In this document: positions 17,734-27,600 of the stretch, in pieces
Layout of the letters: each line of letters opens with the position of its first letter
How positions within the stretch are numbered: the stretch's first letter is position 1
NCBI GenBank assembly: GCA_037441125.1
Contig: JBBIST010000006.1
Coordinates: 1 to 64,000 of the forward strand
Direction: 5' to 3'
DNA length: 64,000 nt
From: JALHMQ01 sp037441125
Lineage (GTDB): Bacteria > Pseudomonadota > Gammaproteobacteria > Burkholderiales > Burkholderiaceae_F
Made by a program: the position numbers and the translations under genes
Notes under the pieces: generated by a model
Told to the model about the DNA's origin: nothing
Databases searched by the model: none
Seen by the model: the letters and a program-made list of their open reading frames with translations, nothing else

Positions 17734-18978
17734 ATGAATATCATCCATGTCGTGAAGACACTGCCTCGGCTGGTCGATGACGCGCTCGCCGCGCGACTGC
17801 GCGTGATGCCGGCCGTGGTGCTCACCGGCGCGCGCCAGACCGGCAAGAGCACGTTGGTCGAAAAGCTCGTTCCGGGCGACCGGCGCTACCGCTCGCTCGA
17901 CGACTTCGACGTGCGCGATGCGGCGCGCCGCGACCCCGAGGCCCTGCTGGGAGGCGCCGACCCGCTCACGCTCGACGAGGTCCAGCGCGAGCCAGACCTT
18001 CTGACCGAGGTCAAGCGCGCCATCGACCGCGACCGCCGGCCCGGGCGGTACCTCCTCACCGGCTCGGCCAACCTGCTGCTGATGCGGCAGGTGTCGGAGT
18101 CGCTGGCCGGCCGCGCGAGCTACCTCACGCTCTGGCCCATGACCCGCCGCGAGCAGCTCGGGCTCGGCCGCGCGGGGCGCTGGGACGAACTGCTGGCCAC
18201 GCCCGAGGCGCAGTGGCGCGACCTCTTGGCGGCTGGGGATGACGCCGAGGAAGACTGGCAGGCGCTCGCGCTGCGCGGCGGCTTTCCCACGCCGGCGCTG
18301 CAGCTCAAGTCGCCGGCCGACCGCGCCATCTGGTTCGACGGCTACGTGCGCACCTATCTCGAACGCGATCTGCAGGACCTCGCCTCGATCAGCGCGCTGC
18401 CGGACTTCCGGCGCCTGATGCAGGCCGCCTGCCTGCGGCTCGGGCAGCTCCTCAACCAGACCGAGCTCGGCCGCGACGTCGGCCTGCCGCAGCCAACGGT
18501 ACACCGCTGGCTCAACCTGCTGGAAACTTCGTATCTGCTCGTGCGACTGCCGGCCTACGCGGTGAACCGCAGCAAGCGGCTCGTCAAGTCGCCCAGGATC
18601 TACTGGGGCGACACCGGCGTCGCGCTGCACCTCGGCGCGCAACTCGGCCCATCAGCTCCCGCGGGCGCGCACCTGGAGAACCTGGTCTTGCACGATCTCT
18701 CCGCCTGGCGCGATGCGCGCGTGGACCGCGTCGAACTCGCCTACTGGCGCACCACGATCGGCGAGGAAGTGGACTTCGTGATCGAGGTCGGCGGCAAGCT
18801 GCTGCCCATCGAGGTGAAGGCCACCTCGAAGCCGCGGCTGGCCGACTGCGCGCACCTGCGCACCTTCCGGCAGGAGTACGGGCGCAAGGCGCGCGCCGGG
18901 CTCCTGCTGCACACCGGTCGCACGGTCGAGTGGCTCACCCCCGACGTGCTGGCCGTGCCATGGTGGCGGGTGCTGTGA
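17734..18978 (+). CDS. ATP-binding protein, AAA_14/DUF4143 family (second copy)
   Basis: The product has 414 residues and the same architecture as the preceding gene: Walker A TGARQTGKST (31-40), Walker B DPLTLDEVQREPDLL, sensor YLLTGSANLLLMRQVSESL, then KRLVKSPRIYWGDTGVALHL and a nuclease-like core (TIGEEVDFVIEVGGKLLPIE, then VKAT). The two are paralogues of different branches, since identity is concentrated in the motifs, so a recent tandem duplication is unlikely. The 162-bp gap before it holds no convincing gene. Confidence 0.85.
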   Translation: MNIIHVVKTLPRLVDDALAARLRVMPAVVLTGARQTGKSTLVEKLVPGDRRYRSLDDFDVRDAARRDPEALLGGADPLTLDEVQREPDLLTEVKRAIDRDRRPGRYLLTGSANLLLMRQVSESLAGRASYLTLWPMTRREQLGLGRAGRWDELLATPEAQWRDLLAAGDDAEEDWQALALRGGFPTPALQLKSPADRAIWFDGYVRTYLERDLQDLASISALPDFRRLMQAACLRLGQLLNQTELGRDVGLPQPTVHRWLNLLETSYLLVRLPAYAVNRSKRLVKSPRIYWGDTGVALHLGAQLGPSAPAGAHLENLVLHDLSAWRDARVDRVELAYWRTTIGEEVDFVIEVGGKLLPIEVKATSKPRLADCAHLRTFRQEYGRKARAGLLLHTGRTVEWLTPDVLAVPWWRVL

Positions 18979-19062
18979 TACTGGTCTTGCTGAACGGACC
19001 GTGCCCCGCGTAGCGCCCAAGGGACGAGCAGAGAGCACGACAAGGACTGGAAGCCTGCCCTC

Positions 19063-20616
19063 ATGATCACCGGCAACATCAAGAGCCAGATCGACCAGAT
19101 CTGGAACGCCTTCTGGTCCGGCGGCATCTCCAACCCGCTGGAGGTGATCGAGCAGATCACCTACCTGCTGTTCCTGCGCCGGCTGGACGATCTGCACACG
19201 CTGGAGGAGAACAAGGCCGCCCGTCTCAAGAGGCCGATCGGGCACCGCGTCTACCCCGTGGGCCGGGACCCCAAGGGCCGCCCCTACGACGACCTGCGCT
19301 GGTCGCGCTTCAAGCACTTCGCGCCCGGCGACATGTACACCGTGATCGGCGAGCACGTGTTCCCGTTCCTGCGCAACGAACTGGCCAGGAACCACGGCGG
19401 CGACGACTCTACCTACGCGCACCACATGAAGGACGCGCGCTTCACCATCCCCACGCCGGCGCTGCTGGCCAAGGTGGTGGATCTGCTCGACGCCGTGCCG
19501 ATGGAGGACCGCGACACCAAGGGCGACGTCTACGAGTACATGCTCGGCAAGATCGCCACGGCCGGGCAGAACGGCCAGTTCCGCACGCCGCGCCACATCA
19601 TCCGGCTGATGGTGGAGCTGACCGCGCCGCAACCCGGTGACGTGATCTGCGACCCGGCCTGCGGCACCGCGGGCTTCCTGGTCGCTGCCGGCGAGCACCT
19701 GCGCGAGCGCCACCCGAACATCCTGCGCGACGCGAAGCTGCGCGAGCACTTCCACCACCGCATGTTCCACGGCTTCGACTTCGACAACACGATGCTGCGC
19801 ATCGGCAGCATGAACATGCTGCTGCACGGCGTGGAGAACCCCGACATCCGCTATCGCGACTCGCTGGCGCAGGACCACGCCGGCGAGGAAGAGAAGTACA
19901 CGCTGGTTCTGGCCAATCCGCCCTTCGCCGGCAGCCTCGACTACGAGAACACCGCCAAGGACCTGCTGCAGATCGTCAAGACCAAGAAGACCGAGCTGCT
20001 GTTCCTCGCGCTCTTCCTGCGATTGCTGAAGCCCGGCGGCCGCGCCGCGGTGATCGTGCCCGACGGCGTGCTGTTCGGCTCCAGCACCGCGCACAAGCAA
20101 CTGCGCCGGATGCTGGTCGAAGACCAGAAGCTCGACGCCGTGGTCAAGCTGCCCGGCGGCGTGTTCCGGCCCTACGCCGGCGTGTCCACCGCGATCCTGC
20201 TCTTCACCAAGACCAACTCCGGCGGCACCGACCAGGTCTGGTTCTACGACGTCGAGGCCGACGGCTGGAGCCTCGACGACAAGCGCACGCCGCTGTTGCC
20301 CGAAGACAAGCTCGGCCCGGTGCCGCGCACTGCGCTCGTGGCGGATGAGCACGCGAAGAACAACCTGCCCGACGTGCTGGCGCGCTGGGCCGGGCGCAAC
20401 GGCGCCGAGCGCGAACGCCCGCGCACCGCGCAGAGTTTCTGCGTGCCGAAGGCCAACATCGCCGCGCAGGGCTACGACCTCTCGCTCAACCGCTACAAGG
20501 AAGTCGTGCACGAGGCGGTCGAGCACCGCGCGCCGAAGGAGATCCTCGCCGAGCTGGCGAAGCTGGAGGAGGAGATCCAGCGGGGGATGAAGGAGCTGGA
20601 GGGGATGCTGAAGTGA
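19063..20616 (+). CDS. hsdM: type I restriction-modification system, DNA methyltransferase subunit
   Basis: The product has 517 residues. It has an N-terminal helical HsdM domain (IWNAFWSGGISNPLEVIEQI), then an N6-adenine methyltransferase domain with the SAM motif DPACGTAGF near residue 197 and catalytic NPPF at residue 285. It methylates adenine in the bipartite target set by HsdS and is also part of the restriction complex. It is the first gene of the hsd operon. Its TGA overlaps the GTG of hsdS (GTGA), which couples the two at translation. Confidence 0.95.
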   Translation: MITGNIKSQIDQIWNAFWSGGISNPLEVIEQITYLLFLRRLDDLHTLEENKAARLKRPIGHRVYPVGRDPKGRPYDDLRWSRFKHFAPGDMYTVIGEHVFPFLRNELARNHGGDDSTYAHHMKDARFTIPTPALLAKVVDLLDAVPMEDRDTKGDVYEYMLGKIATAGQNGQFRTPRHIIRLMVELTAPQPGDVICDPACGTAGFLVAAGEHLRERHPNILRDAKLREHFHHRMFHGFDFDNTMLRIGSMNMLLHGVENPDIRYRDSLAQDHAGEEEKYTLVLANPPFAGSLDYENTAKDLLQIVKTKKTELLFLALFLRLLKPGGRAAVIVPDGVLFGSSTAHKQLRRMLVEDQKLDAVVKLPGGVFRPYAGVSTAILLFTKTNSGGTDQVWFYDVEADGWSLDDKRTPLLPEDKLGPVPRTALVADEHAKNNLPDVLARWAGRNGAERERPRTAQSFCVPKANIAAQGYDLSLNRYKEVVHEAVEHRAPKEILAELAKLEEEIQRGMKELEGMLK

Positions 20617-21809
20617 GCTGCATTGCGCCCTCGGCGAAACTCTCTGACGTAGCTGACTTGAACCCGCCGCTCCCAGCTTCGCTGAGTGATGGCGACGACG
20701 TGTCCTTTATGCCAATGGCGGCGGTGGACGCCGATTCGGTGACCGCGGTTGATCGCGAGACACGCCTCTATTCAGAGGTCAGCAAGGGGTACACGCCGTT
20801 CCTCGACGGGGATTTGCTGGTCGCGAAGATCACGCCTTGCTTCGAGAACGGAAAGATCGCGCAAGCGCGCCTCTCGCGCCGTTATGGCTTCGGATCGACC
20901 GAGTTTCACGTTGTCAGGCCGCGCGATGATCGCGTCGACGCGCGGTACCTAGTGCACTTCCTGCGTCAAGACTGCATCCGTAGGCAAGGTGAGTGCCGGA
21001 TGACCGGGAGCGCCGGGCAACGCCGCGTTCCTGAACACTTCCTCACTGATCTGACCATCCCACTTCCACCCCTCCCCGAGCAGCGGCGGATTGCAGAGAT
21101 CCTGGACAAGGCGGACGCGCTGCGGGCCAAGCGCCGCGCCGCCCTCGCCCAGCTCGACACCCTCACCCAATCCATCTTCCTCGACATGTTCGGCGACCCC
21201 GCCACGAATCCGAAGGGGTGGCCGGTGGTATCGATCGCAAACATCTGCGAGGTGAAGGGCGGCAAGCGCTTGCCAAAGGGAGAGGAATACTCGTCGGTTC
21301 CCACGCCGTTTCGGTACATCCGAGTTGTGGACCTAAAGGCAGGGCGCGTCGACGAATCCGTGCTTGTCTACTTGAAACCCGAGATTCAAGCCGAGATCGC
21401 GCGCTACGTCGTCAACACAGGCGATGTGATCATCTCGATCGCCGGCTCGATCGGCTTGGTTGCGCCCGTTCCGCAATCGTTGGATGGAGTGAACCTCACT
21501 GAGAATGCCGCGAAGCTCGTGCCGCGAAACTCCGGGCACTACGAGGCCGAGTACTTGGCAAAATGTCTTGAGACCCACCACGCGCAGGGACAAATCGGAT
21601 CGCACATCGGACAGGTGACGATCGGAAAGCTGGCCCTATTCCGAATCGAGAAGCTAAAGGTTCCGCTCCCCGCGATCGAGCTTCAGCGCGAGTTCGTACG
21701 CCGCGCCGCGGAGGTCGAAACACACGGCATCGCGCTGAAGGAAGCTGGATCTCGTTTGGAGGAACTGTTTGCTTCCCTTCAGCACCGCGCGTTCCGGGGG
21801 GAGCTGTAG
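20613..21809 (+). CDS. hsdS: type I restriction-modification system, specificity subunit
   Basis: The product has 398 residues. It has two target-recognition domains: residues about 1-145 and about 200-360, each followed by a conserved helix (LPPLPEQRRIAEILDKADAL at residues about 150-170; LPAIELQREFVRRAAEVETH near the end). Each domain reads one half of a bipartite site. The recognition domains have visibly lower GC and more mixed codons than hsdM, as expected for shuffled HsdS domains. The GTG start at 20613 overlaps the hsdM stop. Confidence 0.92.
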   Translation: MSCIAPSAKLSDVADLNPPLPASLSDGDDVSFMPMAAVDADSVTAVDRETRLYSEVSKGYTPFLDGDLLVAKITPCFENGKIAQARLSRRYGFGSTEFHVVRPRDDRVDARYLVHFLRQDCIRRQGECRMTGSAGQRRVPEHFLTDLTIPLPPLPEQRRIAEILDKADALRAKRRAALAQLDTLTQSIFLDMFGDPATNPKGWPVVSIANICEVKGGKRLPKGEEYSSVPTPFRYIRVVDLKAGRVDESVLVYLKPEIQAEIARYVVNTGDVIISIAGSIGLVAPVPQSLDGVNLTENAAKLVPRNSGHYEAEYLAKCLETHHAQGQIGSHIGQVTIGKLALFRIEKLKVPLPAIELQREFVRRAAEVETHGIALKEAGSRLEELFASLQHRAFRGEL

Positions 21810-21811
21810 CC

Positions 21812-22642
21812 ATGCGCGGCGAGTTCATCGGCGTGTGGTCCGAGACCTGGCGCGAGATCTGGCTGCCGCTGGTCGACCATGAGGGCGTCCCCGAGGACAT
21901 CTTCTGCGAGCTGTACCGCGCGCTGGCACCGGCGCTGAAGAACAAGCCGTCAGTCGAAGCCCTGGCGGACATCATCGATAACCCCGCGCAGAGCCGAGAG
22001 GCATTCGAGAAGACGGGTGCGAACGACTTCGCCGGTAAGCGCGCTCTCGTGGCGTTTCTCGAGGCGGCGCACTCCGCGCTCGACGAGCTGGCCGGCGACG
22101 AGCTTGCCAATCGCTACTTCAACCTGCTCGCGGGTTTCGTCGACAAGTTCAGCCTGCGCTACGACCTTCGCCGCCCCTGCACCTTGTGTCCGACGCTGCC
22201 CGGCGTGTTCGCGAGCCTGGTGCGCGACCTGCGCGTGCTCGCCAGCCAGGATGCGCACCTCGATGCGCTGATGAAGGACTTCGAGAACGCGGTGCGCGAC
22301 CTGCGACACGACTGCTCCGACGGGCGCATCAAGACCTGCATCCAGAAGCAGGTGAACCTGCTGGAGGCTATCGGGCGAACAACGCCCGGCATCACCGAGG
22401 GCGAGTTGAGCGGTATCTGCAACCAAGTCACCACGTGGCCGCACGGTGCGATCAAGGCGTCGTTGAAGAACCTATACGGATTCGCTTGCGACTACCCGGG
22501 TATTCGGCACGGTGGGAACCCCGCAGGTGCGCTGCGCGCCGTCGACATGCGCGACATGGTGGCCATGTCGATCTTGCTGGCGGGCTACACGCCTTACCTC
22601 GCTGCGCAGCTAAACGCGGATTCGGTCTACCGGGGCGCATGA
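21812..22642 (+). CDS. uncharacterised protein in the hsd operon, possibly abortive-infection-like
   Basis: I do not recognise a firm family. The product has 276 residues, is predicted soluble and largely helical, and has two Cys in RRPCTLCPTLPG. The C-terminal stretch ending FACDYPGIRHGGNPAG, followed by a helix, resembles the C-terminal region of Abi/HEPN-type proteins, where an R..H motif can be an RNase site; that likeness is weak. It starts 2 nt after the hsdS stop and ends 1 nt before the next ATG, so it is almost certainly co-transcribed and coupled. It may be an accessory toxin or a regulator of restriction. Confidence 0.65.
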   Translation: MRGEFIGVWSETWREIWLPLVDHEGVPEDIFCELYRALAPALKNKPSVEALADIIDNPAQSREAFEKTGANDFAGKRALVAFLEAAHSALDELAGDELANRYFNLLAGFVDKFSLRYDLRRPCTLCPTLPGVFASLVRDLRVLASQDAHLDALMKDFENAVRDLRHDCSDGRIKTCIQKQVNLLEAIGRTTPGITEGELSGICNQVTTWPHGAIKASLKNLYGFACDYPGIRHGGNPAGALRAVDMRDMVAMSILLAGYTPYLAAQLNADSVYRGA

Positions 22643-22643
22643 G

Positions 22644-23204
22644 ATGGCAAGCGGACCAACGATCGAGAATGCGGGGCCGTTGGCCATCCACGAGGTTCGC
22701 TTCAAGGGCGGCATCCTTCGGCGTGGCTTCTGGCTCTATGTCTGGGAGGTAACGCCACCAGACCGGACGCCGCTGTACTACGTCGGCCGCACCGGCGACA
22801 GTTCGTCGACGAACGCACAGTCGCCGTTCAACCGCATGGGCCAGCATCTGGGCTTCGCCGAGAACAGCAACATGCTGCGCCGGCATCTCACGCAGCACGG
22901 TGCCGAGCCCGAGACGGGCGCGTTTCGGCTGATCGCGCTCGGCCCGATCGAGCAGGAGGCCAAGGGGGCGCCCGGCCGGCGGGCGCACGATCAGCGGCGC
23001 GACCTAGTCGCGGCGATGGAAATGGCACTCGCCAACCTGCTTGAGTCGTCGGGGCTCAAGGTGATGAACCACGTGGCGTCGCGCAAGCCGTTGGACGAAG
23101 CACGTTTTGCGCAAGTGCGGGCAGCCTTTGCCAAGGCGTTTCCGCAGCTTGCCGCTGCTGCCACGCCGGTTATCGATGAGCCCGGCAAACCGAATCGGCG
23201 CTGA
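22644..23204 (+). CDS. GIY-YIG nuclease-like protein in the hsd operon
   Basis: The product has 186 residues. The pattern FWLYVWEV, then PLYYVGRTGDSS, then SPFNRMGQHLG, then a helix with AMEMALANLL, and finally LKVMNHV matches in order the GIY, YIG, Arg, Glu and Asn elements of the GIY-YIG nuclease fold. The first motif is degenerate (LYV rather than GIY), so activity is uncertain. It has no DNA-binding extension that I can see. It begins 1 nt after the preceding stop, so the two proteins are likely made together. Confidence 0.6.
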   Translation: MASGPTIENAGPLAIHEVRFKGGILRRGFWLYVWEVTPPDRTPLYYVGRTGDSSSTNAQSPFNRMGQHLGFAENSNMLRRHLTQHGAEPETGAFRLIALGPIEQEAKGAPGRRAHDQRRDLVAAMEMALANLLESSGLKVMNHVASRKPLDEARFAQVRAAFAKAFPQLAAAATPVIDEPGKPNRR

Positions 23205-23403
23205 TCGGCGAATTGCAACCTCGACGAGTCGTTGTCGTGGGCGCCGCCATCGGCAAATGGCCAGACCCATGCAACTATCTGATCTGCAAGCGTCTCTCGA
23301 CAGCGCGATTGCAACCGACGGGTCGCTGGTTGCAATCCCCGAGCAATTCCGCCCCGAATCGACGACCCCGATCGGACGGCCCACCCTACAAAAAGCCCGA
23401 CCA

Positions 23404-23433
23404 TTGATTTACGTTAGATGCATAACCTAAAAT
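23404..23433 (+). promoter_or_regulatory. sigma70-type promoter upstream of fic
   Basis: TTGATT (23404-23409) and TAAAAT (23428-23433) are 18 bp apart in an unusually AT-rich patch. An inverted repeat AACCTA (23424-23429) and TAGGTT (23451-23456) overlaps the -10 and could be an operator. This would give fic and hsdR their own promoter, separate from hsdM. Confidence 0.4.
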
Positions 23434-23465
23434 TACGTCGGGCCTTGTTATAGGTTCCCCGTCCG

Positions 23466-24632
23466 ATGCACCGACCCGCTCCCGGCCACTACGTCACCGT
23501 CACGACGGCCGGCGAGCCGTTCCGGGCCTTCGTGCCGCTGCCGCTGCCGCCCGATCCGCCGGTCGTGTGGTCGGCCGCATTGCGGCGGCGCTTCGACGCG
23601 GCGCTGGTCGCGCTGGGGCGGCTGGACGCGGTCTCCGCGCTGCTGCCCAACGCGGCTTTGCTGCTCTACAGCTTCGTGCGCAAGGAGGCCGTGCTGTCCT
23701 CGCAGATCGAGGGCACGCAGTCCTCGCTGGCGGACCTGCTGCTCTACGAAATCGACGAACAGCCGGGCGTGCCGGTGGACGACGCGCGCGAGGTCAGCCG
23801 CTGCGTGGCCGCGCTCGAGCGCGGCCTCACGAAGCTGCGCGGCGGGCTGCCGCTTTGCACGCGCCTGCTGTGCGAGATGCATGAGGTTCTGATGAACCAC
23901 CCCGGCGGCCGGGGCAAGACACCCGGGGAGGTGCGCCGCTCGCAGGTCTGGATCGGCGGCACGCGGCCCGGCAACGCGGCCTTCGTTCCGCCGCCGGCCG
24001 ACACAGTGCCGGATGGCCTGGCGTCTCTCGAGCGCTTCCTCAACGACGATCCCGAGCCCGTGCCGCCGCTGATCAAGGCGGCGCTCGCCCACGTGCAGTT
24101 CGAGACCATCCACCCGTTTCTCGACGGCAACGGGCGCATCGGGCGTCTGCTGATCGTTCTGCAACTGGTGGCCGACGGCGTACTGCGCGAGCCGATGCTG
24201 TATCCGAGTCTGTTCTTCAAGACCCATCGGGCGCTGTACTACGAGCTGCTCAACGAGGTGCGCCTGCGCGGCGACTGGGAGCGCTGGCTCGACTTCTTCG
24301 CCGAGGGCATCGAGGCGAGCGCGACGCAGGGCGTGTCGACCGCGAATGCGTTGCTCGCGCTGGTCAACGCCGATCGCGACCGCATCGCCGGCCTGGGCCG
24401 CGCGGCGGCTTCGGCGTTGGTGGTGCACCAGGCGCTGCAGCGCCAGCCGATCGCCACCTCGGCCGCGCTGGTCAAGGCCACGCAGCTCACGCCGGCCACC
24501 GTCAACAAGTCGCTCGCGCATCTCGAGCGCATCGGCATCGTCGCTGAAGTCACGAACCGGCAGCGCGGCCGCGTGTTCAGCTATCGCAAGTACGTGGAGG
24601 AACTGGCTGCCGAACTGGAGGCGCCCGCGTGA
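23466..24632 (+). CDS. Fic-family protein (AMPylase-type) with inhibitory motif and winged helix
   Basis: The product has 388 residues. The catalytic motif HPFLDGNGRIGR starts at residue 216. An N-terminal SSQIEGT (from about residue 78) is the inhibitory helix motif that blocks ATP binding in class II Fic proteins. A C-terminal winged-helix segment (TSAALVKATQLTPATVNKSL) suggests DNA binding and autoregulation. Fic enzymes usually transfer AMP to target proteins. It lies between the unknown pair and hsdR; Fic genes are frequent companions of type I systems. The target is unknown. Confidence 0.88.
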   Translation: MHRPAPGHYVTVTTAGEPFRAFVPLPLPPDPPVVWSAALRRRFDAALVALGRLDAVSALLPNAALLLYSFVRKEAVLSSQIEGTQSSLADLLLYEIDEQPGVPVDDAREVSRCVAALERGLTKLRGGLPLCTRLLCEMHEVLMNHPGGRGKTPGEVRRSQVWIGGTRPGNAAFVPPPADTVPDGLASLERFLNDDPEPVPPLIKAALAHVQFETIHPFLDGNGRIGRLLIVLQLVADGVLREPMLYPSLFFKTHRALYYELLNEVRLRGDWERWLDFFAEGIEASATQGVSTANALLALVNADRDRIAGLGRAAASALVVHQALQRQPIATSAALVKATQLTPATVNKSLAHLERIGIVAEVTNRQRGRVFSYRKYVEELAAELEAPA

Positions 24633-24662
24633 GCCCGAAGGGCCGCCCCGAGAGCGAACAGC

Positions 24663-24691
24663 CCCGCAGCGCGTCAGCGCGGAGGGTTGTC
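24663..24691 (+). repeat. 29-nt repeat overlapping the hsdR ribosome-binding site, left copy
   Basis: The sequence CCCGCAGCGCG-TC-AGCGCGGAG-G-GTTGTC recurs at 28137-28164 with only the TC to A change and one G to A change. The GGAGGG at 24681-24686 is the Shine-Dalgarno of hsdR. It contains a GCGC-centred imperfect palindrome. Confidence 0.7.
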
Positions 24692-24693
24692 CC

Positions 24694-27600
24694 GTGAGCC
24701 AGTTCGCCTTTCTGCAGGGTGAGTGGGCGGCAGTGTTCGAGTCCGCTGCGCGGGCCGAGACGGCCGTACACGCCGACCCGCGCACGGCGTGCTTCTACGC
24801 GCGGCGCGCGCTCGAACTGGCGGTGAACTGGGCCTACAAGCACGATGCCTCGCTGAAGCTGCCGTACCAGGACAACCTGTCGGCGCTGATCCACGAGCCG
24901 AGCTTCAAGGCAGCCGCCGGCGAGGCGGTGTTCAGCAAGGCGCGGGTCATCAACACGCTGGGCAACCGTGCCGTGCACGGGCATCGCGCGATTCCACCCG
25001 ACGACGCGCTGGTCGCGGTGCGCGAGCTGTTCCACGTGGCGTACTGGCTTGCCCGCACCTACAGTCGCGCGGCGCGACCGGCGCCGGGCCTGGTCTTCGA
25101 CGCGAGTGCGTTGCCGAAGGCGGCACCGGCGCGCGGGCAGACCGCCGAGCAGTTGCAGCAGCTCGAAGCGGGCCTGCGCGAGCGCGACGAGAAGCTCGCC
25201 GCCTTGCTGGCCGACAAGAGCACGCTCGACGAGGAACTCAAGCGTCTGCGCGCCGAGGTGACGGCGGCCAAGCAGGCCGCAGCGGCGCAGCCAGACACCC
25301 ACGACTACTCCGAGGCCGAGACCCGCGACTACTTCATCGACCTCTTGCTGAAGGAGGCCGGCTGGCCGCTCGATCAATCGCGGGACCGCGAGTTCGAGGT
25401 CAGCGGCATGCCGAACAAGCAAGGCAAGGGCTTCGTCGACTACGTGCTCTGGGGCGACGACGGCAAGCCGCTCGGGCTCGTGGAAGCCAAGCGCACCCGG
25501 CGCGATGCGCGCGCCGGCCAGCAGCAGGCCAAGCTGTACGCCGACTGCCTCGAGCGCCAGTTCGGCCAACGCCCGCTGATCTTCTACTCGAACGGCTACG
25601 AGCACTGGCTCTGGGACGACACGCGCTATCCGCCGCGCGCGGTGCAGGGCTTCTACAAGAAGGCCGAGCTGGAGCTTGCGATCCAGCGGCGCAGTACGCG
25701 CAAGCCGCTGGCCGCGGGCGAGATCAATTCGGCAATCGTCGAGCGCTACTACCAGACGCGCGGCATCCGGCGCATCGCCGAGGCCTTCGAACGCGACCAC
25801 GACCGCAAGGCGCTGGTGGTGATGGCCACCGGCGCCGGTAAGACTCGCACGGTGATCGCGCTCGCCGATCTGCTGATGCGCTGCAACTGGGTCAAGCGCG
25901 TGCTGTTCCTCGCCGACCGCTTGGCGCTGGTCAACCAGGCGGTGAACGCCTTCAAGCGTCATCTGCCCGACGCCTCGCCGGTGAACCTGGTCACCGAGAA
26001 GGATGCCGAGGGACGGGTCTTCGTCTCCACCTATCCGACGATGATGGGGCTGATCGACGAGCCGCGAGACGGGCAGCGGCGCTTCGGCGCCGGCCACTTC
26101 GATCTGGTGATCGTCGACGAGGCGCACCGCTCGGTGTTCCAGAAGTACCGCGCCATCTTCGACTACTTCGACGCGCTGCTGGTCGGGCTCACGGCCACGC
26201 CGAAGGACGAGGTGGACCGCAACACCTACAGCCTGTTCGACCTGGAGAACGGCGTGCCGACCGACGCCTACGGACTCGACGAGGCGGTGCGCGACGGCTT
26301 CCTCGTGCCGCCGAAGGCCGTGTCGGTGCCGCTGAAGTTCCAGCGCGAGGGGATCAAGTACGACGAACTGTCCGAAGACGACAAGGATCAGTGGGACGCG
26401 CTGGAGTGGGACGAAGACGGCAACGTCCCCGATCGCGTGGAGGCCGAGGCGGTCAACCAATGGCTGTTCAACAAGGACACGGTCGACAAGGTGCTGGAGC
26501 ATCTGATGACGCGGGGCTTGACGGTGGCCGGCGGCGACCGGCTCGGCAAGACGATCCTGTTCGCCAAGAACCAGCACCACGCCGAGTTCATCGCCGAGCG
26601 CTTCAACGCCAACTACCCGCACCACAAGGGCGAGTTCGCGCGCGTGATCACGTTCAAGACCGAATACGCGCAGAGCCTGATCGACAACTTCTCGGCCCGG
26701 GACAAGGCACCCCACATCGCCATCTCGGTGGACATGCTCGACACCGGCATCGACATCCCCGAGGTCGTGAACCTGGTGTTCTTCAAGCTGGTGCGCTCGA
26801 AGACCAAGTTCTGGCAGATGCTCGGCCGCGGCACGCGCCTGTGCCCGGACCTGTTCGGGCCGGGAAGGCACAAGGAGTTCTTCTGCGTCTTCGACTACTG
26901 CCAGAACCTGGAGTACTTCAGCCAGAACCTCCCCGCCACCGAGGGCGCGCTGGGTGAATCGCTCGGCAAGCGGCTGTTCGATGCCCGGCTGGAGCTGATC
27001 GGCGAGCTGGACAAGAAGTTGGCCGTAGCCGACCGCCAGACAGCGCGCGAGTCACGGGCGCCGCCGCATGGACACCCGGAATCGGACGACGAGGTGCGCG
27101 CGCAGGTCGCAGCGCTGCTGCAAAGCGAAGTGGCCGGCATGAACCTCGACAACTTCGTCGTGCGGCCGCGGCGGCGCATCGTCGAGCACTACGCCAAGCC
27201 CGAGGCCTGGACCGTGCTGTCGCCCGAAGCGCGCTCGGAGCTGTCGCAACAGGTCGCGGGTCTGCCGTCGGAACTCGACCCGGAAAGCGAGGAAGCGAAG
27301 CGCTTCGACCTGCTGGTATTGAACCTCCAGCTCGCGATGCTGCGGTCAGAGCCGGGCTTCGCTCGCCTGCGCGATCGAGTCAAGGAGCTTGCCGGTCTGC
27401 TGGAGGAGAAGTCGGCGATTCCGATGGTGCGCGACCAGATGGCGCTGATCCAGGACGTGCAGACCGACGAGTGGTGGCAGGACGTGACCGTGCCGATGCT
27501 CGAGGCGATGCGCCGGCGCCTGCGTGATCTGGTCAAGCTCATCGAGAAGCAGAAGCGCAAGCCCATCTACACCGACTTCGAGGACGAGATGGGCGGCGAG

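Noticed and set aside
23213..23407. A 64-codon open frame between the GIY-YIG-like gene and fic
   Set aside because: No ribosome-binding site, no recognisable domain, and it overlaps the probable fic promoter.
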